From Desulforamulus putei DSM 12395 (GTDB lineage: Bacteria > Bacillota > Desulfotomaculia > Desulfotomaculales > Desulfotomaculaceae): a DNA stretch of 64,000 nucleotides. The notes beneath the pieces are model-generated. The model was not told the DNA's origin. It saw nothing but the letters and a program-made list of their open reading frames with translations, and ran no database searches. Numbering within the stretch: the first letter of the stretch is position 1; each line of letters begins with the position of its first letter. Shown here piece after piece: positions 43,781-53,649 of the stretch. Location of the stretch: contig NZ_FQUY01000002.1 in assembly GCF_900129195.1 (NCBI RefSeq), forward strand, positions 1 through 64,000. The letters are read 5' to 3'. The position numbers and the translations under genes are program-made.

Positions 43781-43901
43781 TAAGTTAGAAGTGTTTAACT
43801 AAATTAGTCCCGACTAACAATAGGCCAAGGCATCAGTGAAGCATTTTGAAGAAAGGGATCGGTGATGAAACGCAGCCCCATAGTTAGAGCCGGCTAACTG
43901 T
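43781..43901 (-). promoter_or_regulatory. Candidate DtxR-family operators upstream of feoA
   Basis: Three dyads of the type TTAG-N-CTAA: AAGTTAGAAGTGTTTAACTAA (43781-43801, shown as AAGTTAGAAG and TGTTTAACTAA), TTAGTCCCGACTAACA (43803-43818) and AGTTAGAGCCGGCTAACT (43882-43899). They resemble the iron-box consensus TTAGGTTAGCCTAACCTAA. The promoter between them is not certain. Confidence 0.6.
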
Positions 43902-44061
43902 CAGGCGGGTTCTACCATCATGCTATGACCGGCGGTAACTCTTTGTTACAAAAAACTTGGTCCGAGGGCCAAAAAGGAAACAGACCCCATTTGTGGTATG
44001 GTATTGCCGAAAAATGTCCGGTTAAAGTACAATTTAAAGGAATATGAAAAGAGGTGGAGAG

Positions 44062-45222
44062 ATGAAGCGATTTATCCTGTGGCTGATGGCCGTTTTATTA
44101 ATGCTTTTTACCGGACAAGCTTGTTTCGCCAATGAAACGGATACAGCGGGCGGCATGGAGGCGGGCAAGGAAATTATCGTCCGGGCCCGGATATTGGAAG
44201 TAACGGAAGGGAAGGACCATGCGCCGGATCTGGAGGGCTGGGTCCAGGGAAAAGAGCAGCTGGTTACGGCCAAAGTGCTGAGCGGCCCTTACAAAGGACA
44301 GGAAGTGAGCTTTTTTCATGTGGTGCCGGACCAGCCCGGCATGGCAGTAAACGTTAAGCCCGGTGATGAAGTGATTTTATCGGTGGAAGTTGAGGGAAAC
44401 AAGATTACCAATGCCTTTGTTGCAGACCATGCCCGGGACAAAAAGCTGTATTACCTGGCCGGTGCTTTTGCCCTGCTGATGGTTGCGGTGGGGGGGATCA
44501 AGGGGGCCAAATCGGTTCTGTCACTGGCTTTAACAGGGGTGGGCATCTTTTATGTGCTGCTCCCCCTCATGTTTAAGGGACACAGTCCCCTTTTAATGAC
44601 GGTGCTGGTGGCTGCTGTCATGACCACCGTTACCATGGTGCTGGTGCATGGTTTTAACCGCAAAACCCTGGCGGGGGTTATCGGCACCACCAGCGGTGTC
44701 ATAACGGCAGGTTTTTTGGCCATGCTGGTAGGTACCGCGGCCAAACTTACCGGCTTTAGCAGCGAAGAAATGCAAATGCTGTTGTACATCCCGCAGCAGG
44801 TAAAATTTGATTACCAGGGCCTGTTGTTTGCCGGGATGATTATCGGCGCCCTGGGTGCCGTGATGGATGTGGCCATCTCCATTGCCTCCGCTGTGGAGGA
44901 AGTAAAAAGGGCCAACCCCTCTCTGGATACCCGGGCCTTGATCCGGGCGGGCATTAATGTGGGCAGGGATGTCATGGGCACCATGGCCAACACCCTGATC
45001 CTGGCATACACCGGGGGAGCCATTCCGTTAATCCTTATCTTCATGGCCTACGACATGCCCTTTTTAAAAGTCATTAACCTTGACCTGATCGCCACGGAAA
45101 TTGTCCGGGCCTTAACGGGCAGCATCGGATTAATCCTGGCCATTCCCGTTACCTCCCTGGCCGCCGGCCTGTTGTTTACCCGCCTCAAGCGGTTAGAAAA
45201 AAAGACAGATCTTGCAAATTGA
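44062..45222 (+). CDS. YibE/F family membrane protein
   Basis: 386 residues: signal-like N-terminus (KRFILWLMAVLLMLFTGQAC), an extracytoplasmic beta-rich domain of about 100 residues (VTAKVLSGPYKGQEVSFFHV), then seven or eight helices with the family blocks GVIGTTSGVITAGFLAMLVG and GALGAVMDVAISIASAVEEV. Function of the family is unknown; linkage to metal or surface processes is only suggested. ATG 44062 follows AGGTGGAGAG. Confidence 0.88.
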   Translation: MKRFILWLMAVLLMLFTGQACFANETDTAGGMEAGKEIIVRARILEVTEGKDHAPDLEGWVQGKEQLVTAKVLSGPYKGQEVSFFHVVPDQPGMAVNVKPGDEVILSVEVEGNKITNAFVADHARDKKLYYLAGAFALLMVAVGGIKGAKSVLSLALTGVGIFYVLLPLMFKGHSPLLMTVLVAAVMTTVTMVLVHGFNRKTLAGVIGTTSGVITAGFLAMLVGTAAKLTGFSSEEMQMLLYIPQQVKFDYQGLLFAGMIIGALGAVMDVAISIASAVEEVKRANPSLDTRALIRAGINVGRDVMGTMANTLILAYTGGAIPLILIFMAYDMPFLKVINLDLIATEIVRALTGSIGLILAIPVTSLAAGLLFTRLKRLEKKTDLAN

Positions 45223-45268
45223 GGTGAATGCCTCGATTTTTTATAACCAAAATTTTTCAACAGGTCTG

Positions 45269-45297
45269 TTGACGTGGCCGGCAGGAAACAGTAGAAA
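45269..45297 (+). promoter_or_regulatory. Probable promoter of the Wadjet operon
   Basis: TTGACG (45269-45274), a 17-base spacer and TAGAAA (45292-45297), 47 bases before the jetA ATG. Confidence 0.6.
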
Positions 45298-45343
45298 TAT
45301 GACAAAAATGTACTAAAGAAGACACTTGGCGGGGGAGATGATC

Positions 45344-46840
45344 ATGGACGACAATTTACTAAAACCTGTACCGGAAGTTACTTATTTAACATCGAACATC
45401 GCCTGGCGATACCGGGCCATACTCCGCTATTTTTATTTACAGCATGAGCAGCTACGCTATTACTTGTTTCCCGAAGAAGTGCTGGAATACCTTAAGGAGA
45501 GCCCGCATTTTGCTGATTACACCGAAGAAAACCTGCAGCAGGATTTAAACCAGCTGGTCAATTGGAAGAACCTTATTCCCCGACAGGATACGGGAAAGGT
45601 ATACAGCATTGAGGATTTTAAAAAGAAAAGATTCCGCTATCAGTGTACCCCCTACACCATTGAAATTGAACGGATGGTACAAAGGTTGGAGCAAATGGGC
45701 CAGTCCTTTGGCGGGTCCCTGGAAAAGACCTTCTTTATTCGCATTCTGGAAGCCCTCCTGAAACTAACCCCTGACACCGGTGAAGATATCTACCGGAAGA
45801 TTAACAAGTTATCGAATGAAGAATTAAATATGGTTTGGGATGACCTGCAGGGCAACTTTAAGAACCTGACGGAAAATGCCGCCGACTATTTGGCTTACCT
45901 GCAGAGTGAAAAAATAGAAGAAATGATGATGACGGAGGCGTTCCTGGCTTACAAAGACGCCCTTACGGAGTATCTCCGGAATTTTATGACGGTCTTACAG
46001 CGCACCTCCTTTCGCATCGAGGTACTTCTGGAACGTATACCGGCGGAATTAATTGAACTAATTGCCGGCCGCCTGGCGGACCACTATTTAAGCATCCCGC
46101 GGCTGGAAGAACAACCGTCCAGGGATAAACTGGTACAAAACTATCTTTTGCAGTGGCAGGGATTTAAAAATTGGTTTTTGGGGCGGGAAGGCCGGGACGG
46201 CGACCTGGTCTTCCTGCAAAATGCCACCACCGAAACCATCCGCCGCATTACGCGCTTTGCCCAGCGGCTGGGGGAAAGACACCATAATTTTAAAAGCCGC
46301 CGCCGGGACTACCTTCACCTGGCAGAATGGTTTAACAGGTGCCGGGATTTAAAAGAAGCCCATAAACTTTCGGCTTGTGTTTTTGGCGTGTTTCACAGCC
46401 GCCATCTCTATGCCGGGGTAAAGGAAACCGAGAATATTTACGCCGAGATATGGCATGAAAAGCCCACTGAACTCACCTTGAAGCCCAGGGTCAGAACCTA
46501 CCGGGAAAAAACAAAAACCGGCGCAGTGGAGAGTCATCAGGAAGAAAAACAACAACTGCTGGAACAATACCTGCGGGAAAAGGAAACGGAACAAAGGCTG
46601 ATAGACCAGATCATCCAGGGGGACCGCATTGTGCCGGCCGAACTTCCCCAGATAGACCCCTTTATCAGAAAGACTTTGCTGAACTGGATTGGCAAGTGTA
46701 TGACCAACCCCCAGCTGACAGGAAAGACGGAAAACGGCCGCCTGATCCGTCTGTCTTTGATCGATGACCGTGAAATCACCCTGCGGTCCCCGGACGGGGA
46801 TTTACGGATGCCAAACTACTTGATCCAATTTTTAAACTAA
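45344..46840 (+). CDS. jetA: Wadjet protein JetA (DUF2397 / TIGR02677 family)
   Basis: About 498 residues, kleisin-like subunit of the Wadjet SMC complex that restricts plasmid DNA. The N-terminus (TYLTSNIAWRYRAILRYFYL) and the ELTLKPRVRTYREKTKTG region match the TIGR02677 family. Mostly helical with winged-helix-like ends; no catalytic motif expected. ATG 45344 after GGGGGAG; TTG 45326 also in frame. First gene of a four-gene operon with short gaps or overlaps throughout. Confidence 0.9.
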   Translation: MDDNLLKPVPEVTYLTSNIAWRYRAILRYFYLQHEQLRYYLFPEEVLEYLKESPHFADYTEENLQQDLNQLVNWKNLIPRQDTGKVYSIEDFKKKRFRYQCTPYTIEIERMVQRLEQMGQSFGGSLEKTFFIRILEALLKLTPDTGEDIYRKINKLSNEELNMVWDDLQGNFKNLTENAADYLAYLQSEKIEEMMMTEAFLAYKDALTEYLRNFMTVLQRTSFRIEVLLERIPAELIELIAGRLADHYLSIPRLEEQPSRDKLVQNYLLQWQGFKNWFLGREGRDGDLVFLQNATTETIRRITRFAQRLGERHHNFKSRRRDYLHLAEWFNRCRDLKEAHKLSACVFGVFHSRHLYAGVKETENIYAEIWHEKPTELTLKPRVRTYREKTKTGAVESHQEEKQQLLEQYLREKETEQRLIDQIIQGDRIVPAELPQIDPFIRKTLLNWIGKCMTNPQLTGKTENGRLIRLSLIDDREITLRSPDGDLRMPNYLIQFLN

Positions 46841-46851
46841 ACAAGTGATGG

Positions 46852-48069
46852 GTGAATATTGTGCGAATTGATAAACGGGACCACACCTTTGATGAAACAG
46901 CCAAAGAAGCGGCGGAACACCTGCTGGAGCAATTCTGGATTTTGCGGGATAAAGAACCGGACAAATACCAACTGGTTCGGCAGCGGGAACAGGTATTGCG
47001 CACCTACTTTCTGGAGAAAATGGGCTTTCGATTAATTTTACACCGGCACTTCGCCAAACTGGAAAAAGTACCCGCCGAACCGGAGCCCTGGATGGGCATT
47101 CAATCCTTTAAGGATACCAGGGATTATGTCCTTCTTTGCTGCTTGATGGCCTGCCTTGAGAATAAAGCAGTGGAAGAACAATTTTTGCTTTCCAACCTGT
47201 GCGAAGAATTGCAGGGGCTTTATCCCGGTGAAGAAGGGTTGGACTGGACCCATTACGAACACCGCAAATCCCTGGTGCGGGTGCTGCAGTTTGCCACCGA
47301 ACACGATGTTGTAAAGGTGGTGGAGGGGGACGTGAGCGACTTCAGCTATACCGAGACCCATGAAGTGCTTTACGAAGTTCCCATAACCGCCCGCTATTTT
47401 CTCCGCTCCTTTCCCAGGGATTTATTTCAATTGCAAACTGTTGAGCAAATTCTGGCGGCAGAAACCATGGGACAAGAGGAAACCACCGGGGCTTCCAGAA
47501 GGCACCGGGTTTACCGGATGTTGTTCTTATCGCCGGCCATGATGATGAAAGGGGCAGAGGATGCCGACTTTTTATACCTGCGCAATTACCGCCATCGTAT
47601 CCGGGAGGATATTGAGAAGCATACGGATTTTCAGTTTGAACTCTATAAAAACACGGCCATGCTTACCTTGACCGAGCGCAAGTCACGTTATACCTTGTTT
47701 CCCGATAACCGGGCCATCTGTGACATTGCCCTGCAATTTGCCTCTGTGGTGCGCCGGCAGCAGGAGGAAGAAAAGTTTTCCCTGCTGCCTGACGGCAGCA
47801 TCTATCTGACCCCGCTGGAATTTTTGCATTGGCTGAGCCTTTGCCGGGACCGGTATGGAGCGGGTTGGAGCAAACAATATCGGGAGATGGATATTGCCGA
47901 GGTGGGCAGGGAACTGCTGGAACTGCTGGTGGAATGGAAAATGGCCGCGGAGGATGAGGAGACAGGTGTCATTTATCTCTACCCTCTGCTGGTAAGAACC
48001 ACCGGCAGCTACCCCGGGGACTTCAAGCCCGAGGCAGCGGAAGGAGAGGTATTCTATGAAGAAGAATAA
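46852..48069 (+). CDS. jetB: Wadjet protein JetB (DUF2398 / TIGR02678 family)
   Basis: 405 residues, KITE-like subunit that joins JetA and the SMC protein. EQFWILRDKEPDKYQLVRQR at the start and TLTERKSRYTLFPDNRAICD later fit TIGR02678. Starts at GTG 46852, 12 bases after jetA, and overlaps jetC by 14 bases. Confidence 0.88.
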   Translation: MNIVRIDKRDHTFDETAKEAAEHLLEQFWILRDKEPDKYQLVRQREQVLRTYFLEKMGFRLILHRHFAKLEKVPAEPEPWMGIQSFKDTRDYVLLCCLMACLENKAVEEQFLLSNLCEELQGLYPGEEGLDWTHYEHRKSLVRVLQFATEHDVVKVVEGDVSDFSYTETHEVLYEVPITARYFLRSFPRDLFQLQTVEQILAAETMGQEETTGASRRHRVYRMLFLSPAMMMKGAEDADFLYLRNYRHRIREDIEKHTDFQFELYKNTAMLTLTERKSRYTLFPDNRAICDIALQFASVVRRQQEEEKFSLLPDGSIYLTPLEFLHWLSLCRDRYGAGWSKQYREMDIAEVGRELLELLVEWKMAAEDEETGVIYLYPLLVRTTGSYPGDFKPEAAEGEVFYEEE

Positions 48070-51000
48070 ATGGCATTTACACCGGGCAGGTGTCTTGAAT
48101 TTTTGGTACTACGATGAAGAGGAGTTTGCCTTTGCCAATGGCAAACTGCTGCTCAGAGGGAGCAACGGGTCAGGGAAATCTGTGACCATGCAGAGCCTCA
48201 TCCCGGTGTTGCTGGATGGTAAAAAAAGCCCCGACCGCTTGGACCCCTTTGGCTCCAAGGCAAGAAAAATGGAGGATTACCTCTTAGGTGAAAAAGGAGT
48301 GGTGGACCGGGAAGAACGGACCGGCTACCTCTACCTGGAATATAAGCGGGAAGGATTGGAACAATATCTGACCACCGGCATGGGTCTTCGGGCCAAAAGG
48401 CACAGCAACCTGGAATCCTGGTATTTCGTTTTGTTCGACAACCGCCGGATTGGTCGGGATTTGCTTTTATATGAAACGGTCTTCAGTGTGGAGGACGGCA
48501 AAGAACAAAAGATACCCCTTTCACGGAGACAGCTGGAAAACCGGGTGGGGAACGGCGGGCGGGTGGTTAAGACCCAGCAAGAATACCTGGATCTGGTCAA
48601 CAAGCATCTCTTTGGCTTTGAAAACCCCGATGCCTTTGAAGAACTGGTCAAACTGTTAATTCAATTGCGCAGTCCCAAACTGTCCAAAGATTTTAAGCCC
48701 ACGGTCATCTATGAAATTTTAACCGATGCCCTGCCTCCCCTTTCCGATGAGGAATTACGTCCCCTGACGGATACCATTGAGAATATGGATCAAACCAAGC
48801 AGCAGTTGGACCAGCTGATGCGGGAACAGCGGTCTTTAAAAAGGCTTTGTCACCAGTACGATCAGTATAACCGGTATGTTTTGGCTGAAAAGGCCGATGG
48901 TCTCCAGAGAGCCCGGCGGGACTTGGATAAACTTCTCAACCGCCGGCAAGAAGTGCAAACAGCCCTGCAACAAAAGCAGGATCAATTGGACCGGCTGAAC
49001 GAAAAAATGGAGCAGGTCAAGCTGGAAAGGGATGTCCTGACGGAGGAAGAAAAAAGTCTCCGGGAGCATGAGGCCTTTAATGCCGAAGAAGAACGGGCAG
49101 CCATTGAGAATAAAATATCCTCCCTGCAAAAAAACATCCAGCAAAAGAAAGACAGCCTGGAACAAAAGCAGCGGAAAGAACGGCAGTATCAGGAAAACCT
49201 TTCTGGCCTGACAAGCCAGGTACAGAAAACCGAGCGGGACATGGAGAACCTGCTGGACGAACTGGAACTGGACGCGGCGGAGGCTGACTTTACCAGTCAC
49301 CCGCCGCTGGCGGAGGAATTTAAGAAAAACTATCAAAAGGGTTATGGCTTTGAACTTTGGAAGCAAGAATCCCGTGCTTATAAAAATCTTTTGGAAAATA
49401 TCTTGAAAACCCTGGGGGAACAAACCAGGGCCGGCGAAAAATACAAAGAGGCCGAGCGGGAGCTGGCGGAAGCCAGTAAAAAACTGGATTTAGCTAAAGA
49501 AGAGGAAAGAAAGTGGACCCAGCTTTTTGAGGAAGAAAAGGACAACCTGCTGGCGCAGTTCCACCGGTGGGTAAAGGAAAACAGTGAGTTTTTGCTGTCC
49601 CCGGAAGAAATCCAAGTGGTTTCCCAGCGGATCATGCAAATATTTGAATACTACCAGGGGGAGGAAGTCAAGGAGCCGGTCCAAAGGGCCTATGAAAAAT
49701 GGTTTGGCGCCCTCCAGGAGCAGCTTAGCCAGCAAGACCATAAGATTACCGTCCTGCGTGAGGAAATTGCCGCCAAAGAAAAGGAACTACATGAATGGAA
49801 GAAAAGGAAAGACCCCGAGCCGGAGCGGCACCCGGACACTGCAGCGTCACGGGAGAAACTGGCGGCAGCACAAATTCCCCATGTGCCCTTCTACGCAGCG
49901 GTGGAGTTTCACGACCATATCCAGCCTGCACAGCGGGAACGGATTGAGGCAGCCATTACTCATATGGGTCTGTTGGATGCCCTCATTGTGCCGGAAGCCT
50001 ATCTTGACCGGGTGGGTGAGTATGACCGGGTCATCAAACCTTCCCCCCATATCTTTGCCTATACCCTGGCAGACTTCCTGTACCCCACCCCGGTGGAGGG
50101 AAGCGCTGTCAGGGCCGAGGACATTGACAATGTGCTGCGCAGCATTTTAATAGATGATACCGGCCAGGGAGCGGCCGTGGTACGGGAGGACGGCTCTTAC
50201 CAACTTTCACTGCTGCAGGGCCATGCCCCCGGGGCTAAATCCATCTACATCGGTCAGGAATCCAGACGCCGCTATCGCGCGCAAGTGATTGAAGAATTAA
50301 AAAGCCAACTTCTTCAACTGGAGCAGGAATTAAACAAACTGATAGAGCAAAAGGAACAGCTTGCGGAACGGAAACAGCGCCTGGTGGCAGAGAACCGTCA
50401 ATTTCCTTCCTTCCGAGATGCCAGAACCGCTTACGATACCCGGCAGGACATGTCCCGGCAGGTGAAACTGCGGCAGGAGGACGTAGAGCGAAAAAATGAC
50501 CTGGTCAAAAAAGCCTATGGCAAGCTGCAGGACATTAAAAACACGCTGCGCCGGTTAACGGCAGAAATGAACCTGCCAACCACGGAGGAAGCTTATCAAA
50601 TTGCCTGGCAGCGTATGCAAAATTATATAAATCTGCTACATAATTTGGAACTGGTTCACAAAGACCACATGAACTTGCAAAAAAACATCGGCCACTTGCA
50701 AGGGGAACTCCATGACCTGATGGCCGATGTGGATGAACTGAAGGGCGACCTCAATGTGTTGGAGGGGGACCTGAAGAAAAATGAAGTCAAACTCAAGCAG
50801 GTGCTGGAGCGCCTGCAGGAACTTGGCGCAGAGGAAATTCGCGCCCGCATGGCACAGGTGCTGCAGCGTTTACAGGAAATCCCTGATGAACTGATGCAGC
50901 TGGCCCGGCAGATTGAAGGAACCCGGCGTGATATGGAAGACGCGGCAAAGGAGATAGCGACCATAGGGGAAACCCTGTCTTACACCAACAGGCTGTACAG

Positions 51001-52207
51001 CGCCTGGCAAAGGGTATTCCTGGAAGATTTAAAACTGGGCTATGTGACGGAAGCCGAAGCAGAAACAGACACCGGGGAAGCGGGACTGATGAAAAAAGCA
51101 AAGGAGGTCCTGCAGGCCTACGGGCATCTTCTGCAGGATAAAACCATCGACCGGGGCAAAGTTGAAAACCGGTTAAATCAAGTCTTTTACCAGGAGCAAG
51201 GGGTTCTGGTGGAATACCGGTTGACCCAGGAAGAAAGCCTGGAAGTTACAGACCTTCCGGAAGTGGAAGATGGGTCGCTGAGGGTCCGGTTTGAACAACT
51301 GCGGCAGAAGTCCCGCCGGGTTGTACTCCTGATGGAGTATAACGGTAAAAAGGTCAGTGTTTATTACGTCCTTCAACAAATGGACAAAGATATTGATCTG
51401 CAGAAAATGATCCTCAACGAAAAGGATCGGGAATTGTACGAAGAGGTCATCTTGAACAGTGTGGGCCGGGTGATTAAGCGCAGGATAAACCGGGCCGAAG
51501 AATGGGTTAGGCAAATTGACGAATTAATGAAGCAAAGGGATACCTCCAGCGGGCTGACCTTTTCCATTCAGTGGAAGCCCCGCACCGCAGAACACGAAGA
51601 AGAAATGGACACCCGGGACCTGGTGGAGCTGCTGCGTTCAGACCCGCGCCTTTTAAAGGAACAGGACGTGGAACGGGTTACCCAGCATTTTCGCTCAAAG
51701 GTGAACCGGGCCAAAGAAGTGCTGGCCGATAAGGGATACGGCGAATCCTTCCACCAGATCATTAAAGAAATGCTGGACTACCGCCAGTGGTTTTCTTTTA
51801 CCCTCTACTACCGTCGGGAGGGAGAACCCCGCAAAGAGCTGACCAACAATGTTTTTTATACCTTCAGCGGCGGGGAAAAGGCCATGGCCATGTACATCCC
51901 GCTGTTTTCCGCCGCCTACTCCCGCTACCTGGAGGCCCGGGAAGACGCCCCTTACATCATCTCCCTGGATGAAGCCTTTGCCGGGGTAGATGAAAACAAT
52001 ATCCGGGATATGTTCGACCTGGTGGAAAAACTGGGGTTCGACTATATCATGAACTCCCAGGCCCTCTGGGGCGACTACGACACGGTGTCCTCCCTGTCCA
52101 TCTGCGAATTGGTGCGGCCCAAAAACGCTCCCTATGTGAGCGTAGTCCGTTATTACTGGGATGGCAGGGCAAGACATTTGTTGCACAAACGGGAGAGTAA
52201 TCTATGA
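48056..52207 (+). CDS. jetC: Wadjet SMC-like ATPase JetC (TIGR02680 family)
   Basis: 1383-residue condensin-like ATPase. Walker A GSNGSGKS at 35-42; long coiled coils at about 270-450 and 745-960 with a hinge-like centre near 600-720; signature TFSGGEKA near 1268 and Walker B YIISLDEAFAG near 1302. Known Wadjet complexes extrude DNA loops with ATP and trap small circular DNA for cleavage. Cytoplasmic. Overlaps jetB and jetD. Confidence 0.93.
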   Translation: MKKNKWHLHRAGVLNFWYYDEEEFAFANGKLLLRGSNGSGKSVTMQSLIPVLLDGKKSPDRLDPFGSKARKMEDYLLGEKGVVDREERTGYLYLEYKREGLEQYLTTGMGLRAKRHSNLESWYFVLFDNRRIGRDLLLYETVFSVEDGKEQKIPLSRRQLENRVGNGGRVVKTQQEYLDLVNKHLFGFENPDAFEELVKLLIQLRSPKLSKDFKPTVIYEILTDALPPLSDEELRPLTDTIENMDQTKQQLDQLMREQRSLKRLCHQYDQYNRYVLAEKADGLQRARRDLDKLLNRRQEVQTALQQKQDQLDRLNEKMEQVKLERDVLTEEEKSLREHEAFNAEEERAAIENKISSLQKNIQQKKDSLEQKQRKERQYQENLSGLTSQVQKTERDMENLLDELELDAAEADFTSHPPLAEEFKKNYQKGYGFELWKQESRAYKNLLENILKTLGEQTRAGEKYKEAERELAEASKKLDLAKEEERKWTQLFEEEKDNLLAQFHRWVKENSEFLLSPEEIQVVSQRIMQIFEYYQGEEVKEPVQRAYEKWFGALQEQLSQQDHKITVLREEIAAKEKELHEWKKRKDPEPERHPDTAASREKLAAAQIPHVPFYAAVEFHDHIQPAQRERIEAAITHMGLLDALIVPEAYLDRVGEYDRVIKPSPHIFAYTLADFLYPTPVEGSAVRAEDIDNVLRSILIDDTGQGAAVVREDGSYQLSLLQGHAPGAKSIYIGQESRRRYRAQVIEELKSQLLQLEQELNKLIEQKEQLAERKQRLVAENRQFPSFRDARTAYDTRQDMSRQVKLRQEDVERKNDLVKKAYGKLQDIKNTLRRLTAEMNLPTTEEAYQIAWQRMQNYINLLHNLELVHKDHMNLQKNIGHLQGELHDLMADVDELKGDLNVLEGDLKKNEVKLKQVLERLQELGAEEIRARMAQVLQRLQEIPDELMQLARQIEGTRRDMEDAAKEIATIGETLSYTNRLYSAWQRVFLEDLKLGYVTEAEAETDTGEAGLMKKAKEVLQAYGHLLQDKTIDRGKVENRLNQVFYQEQGVLVEYRLTQEESLEVTDLPEVEDGSLRVRFEQLRQKSRRVVLLMEYNGKKVSVYYVLQQMDKDIDLQKMILNEKDRELYEEVILNSVGRVIKRRINRAEEWVRQIDELMKQRDTSSGLTFSIQWKPRTAEHEEEMDTRDLVELLRSDPRLLKEQDVERVTQHFRSKVNRAKEVLADKGYGESFHQIIKEMLDYRQWFSFTLYYRREGEPRKELTNNVFYTFSGGEKAMAMYIPLFSAAYSRYLEAREDAPYIISLDEAFAGVDENNIRDMFDLVEKLGFDYIMNSQALWGDYDTVSSLSICELVRPKNAPYVSVVRYYWDGRARHLLHKRESNL

Positions 52208-53559
52208 ACCTGCAGCAGGCAGTTGCCTACTTTAAACAGGAAAAGGGGTTTCACCGGTTATTGGACCTGTTTACAAAAAAATATCAATCTTTGGGCAGAA
52301 TTGGGGGAAGTGTAAGGCTTGACTCCTTAACCCGGGCAGAAAGAGAGGCCCTTTCTTCCTTGCTGCGTCGGGATTTTGGCAAACAAGATTCTGTCACCGT
52401 AACTTTGGAGGATTTTGAGCAAGCCCTGCAAAAAACAAGGTTCAGCGGCGTAGGCCTGAAGGAACTGCTGGAAGGTTATTTCGGGCAAGACATCCTCACC
52501 CGGGAAGACATGGAAACTCGTTATCAAAGCCAAAAGAAACAATTCTGGCAAGAACTCTATGATCAACATAGCCATGAAAACTGCCGCCTGTGGCTGAGAC
52601 ACATTGAAAATAAAGGCAAGGGAACCCGGGGCATTCACCGGGTCTATGACCGAGATGCGATGCTGTTAAAACGCCAGCTGGCAGCTGTGTTAACGGCGCT
52701 GGCCCAACTGCCCGGGGACGGTAAGGAGGTCCGCTACGAAAGACTGCCCTTTTTTGCCAGCCGCATTACCGGCGATCCCCACGGTTTTGACTTGGACACC
52801 GACCAGGGCAGGCTTTTACTGTCCGGGTTACAGTTTCTGCGCTGGCAGCAAAATAAGGACTACCCCATCCAGCCGTCCCTCAGTTCCGAGGATAAAACGG
52901 AGCTGCTGGGGCATTTTGGCATCGTCAGAGATGACCTGCTGAATTTTGCTACCTGCACAGGTATCCTGGGTTTTCGGGAACATGAAACAGAACCGGCGTT
53001 ACTTTGGCGATGCGCCATGGAAGAGGGGGTGGTGCTGAATGCCCCCTTGCGGGAAATCATTAAAATGGAACGGTTCATGCCCGGCATCTCCTATTACCAC
53101 CCGGACAAAGAGGAAGTTGTGTTCGTGTCGGAAAATTCCGGTGTCTATTCACAATTGTTAGATCATTTTACGACCAGGGAAACGCCGCCGATTCTTTGCA
53201 CCCACGGGCAAATTAAACTGGCAACCTTGATTTTGTTGGATAAACTTGTCCAAAACGGTGCCATGATATATTATTCCGGTGATTTTGACCCGGAGGGGCT
53301 TTTCATGGCGCAACGACTGCTCATCCGCTATGGTTCAAGGGTAAAACTCTGGCATTATAGTTTGCGTGATTATACGGGCGCTATATCGGAAGTGGAGCTG
53401 GATGACGCCAGATTAAAGAAATTGCAGGGGATTTCGAATTTAGAGCTGGCCCCGGTAAAGAATGAAATGCTGCAGCAGCGCAGGGCCGCTTACCAAGAGC
53501 ATTTGATTAAAGGCCTGGTGGCAGATATTGAAACCTATCTAACTTCAGGATGTCTCTGA
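52204..53559 (+). CDS. jetD: Wadjet nuclease subunit JetD (DUF2399 / TIGR02679 family)
   Basis: 451 residues. The C-terminal half has a TOPRIM-like core: conserved Glu region VSENSGVYSQLLDHF and GDFDPEG (about 358-364) with metal-binding Asp residues, as in JetD nucleases that cut plasmids held by the complex. The N-terminal half is the arm domain. ATG overlaps the jetC stop by four bases. Active-site acids look intact. Confidence 0.92.
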   Translation: MNLQQAVAYFKQEKGFHRLLDLFTKKYQSLGRIGGSVRLDSLTRAEREALSSLLRRDFGKQDSVTVTLEDFEQALQKTRFSGVGLKELLEGYFGQDILTREDMETRYQSQKKQFWQELYDQHSHENCRLWLRHIENKGKGTRGIHRVYDRDAMLLKRQLAAVLTALAQLPGDGKEVRYERLPFFASRITGDPHGFDLDTDQGRLLLSGLQFLRWQQNKDYPIQPSLSSEDKTELLGHFGIVRDDLLNFATCTGILGFREHETEPALLWRCAMEEGVVLNAPLREIIKMERFMPGISYYHPDKEEVVFVSENSGVYSQLLDHFTTRETPPILCTHGQIKLATLILLDKLVQNGAMIYYSGDFDPEGLFMAQRLLIRYGSRVKLWHYSLRDYTGAISEVELDDARLKKLQGISNLELAPVKNEMLQQRRAAYQEHLIKGLVADIETYLTSGCL

Positions 53560-53613
53560 CAATGCTGGAAACCACTCGCTTTTGGGCATATAATTGTATG
53601 CTGGAAGTAAAGG

Positions 53614-53646
53614 AAACCCTGTGACGGTTGAGCTGCACAGGGTTTT
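53614..53646. terminator. Bidirectional terminator between jetD and lgt
   Basis: AAACCCTGTG (53614-53623) pairs with CACAGGGTTT (53636-53645), with T-rich ends on both strands. Confidence 0.8.
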
Positions 53647-53649
53647 ATA

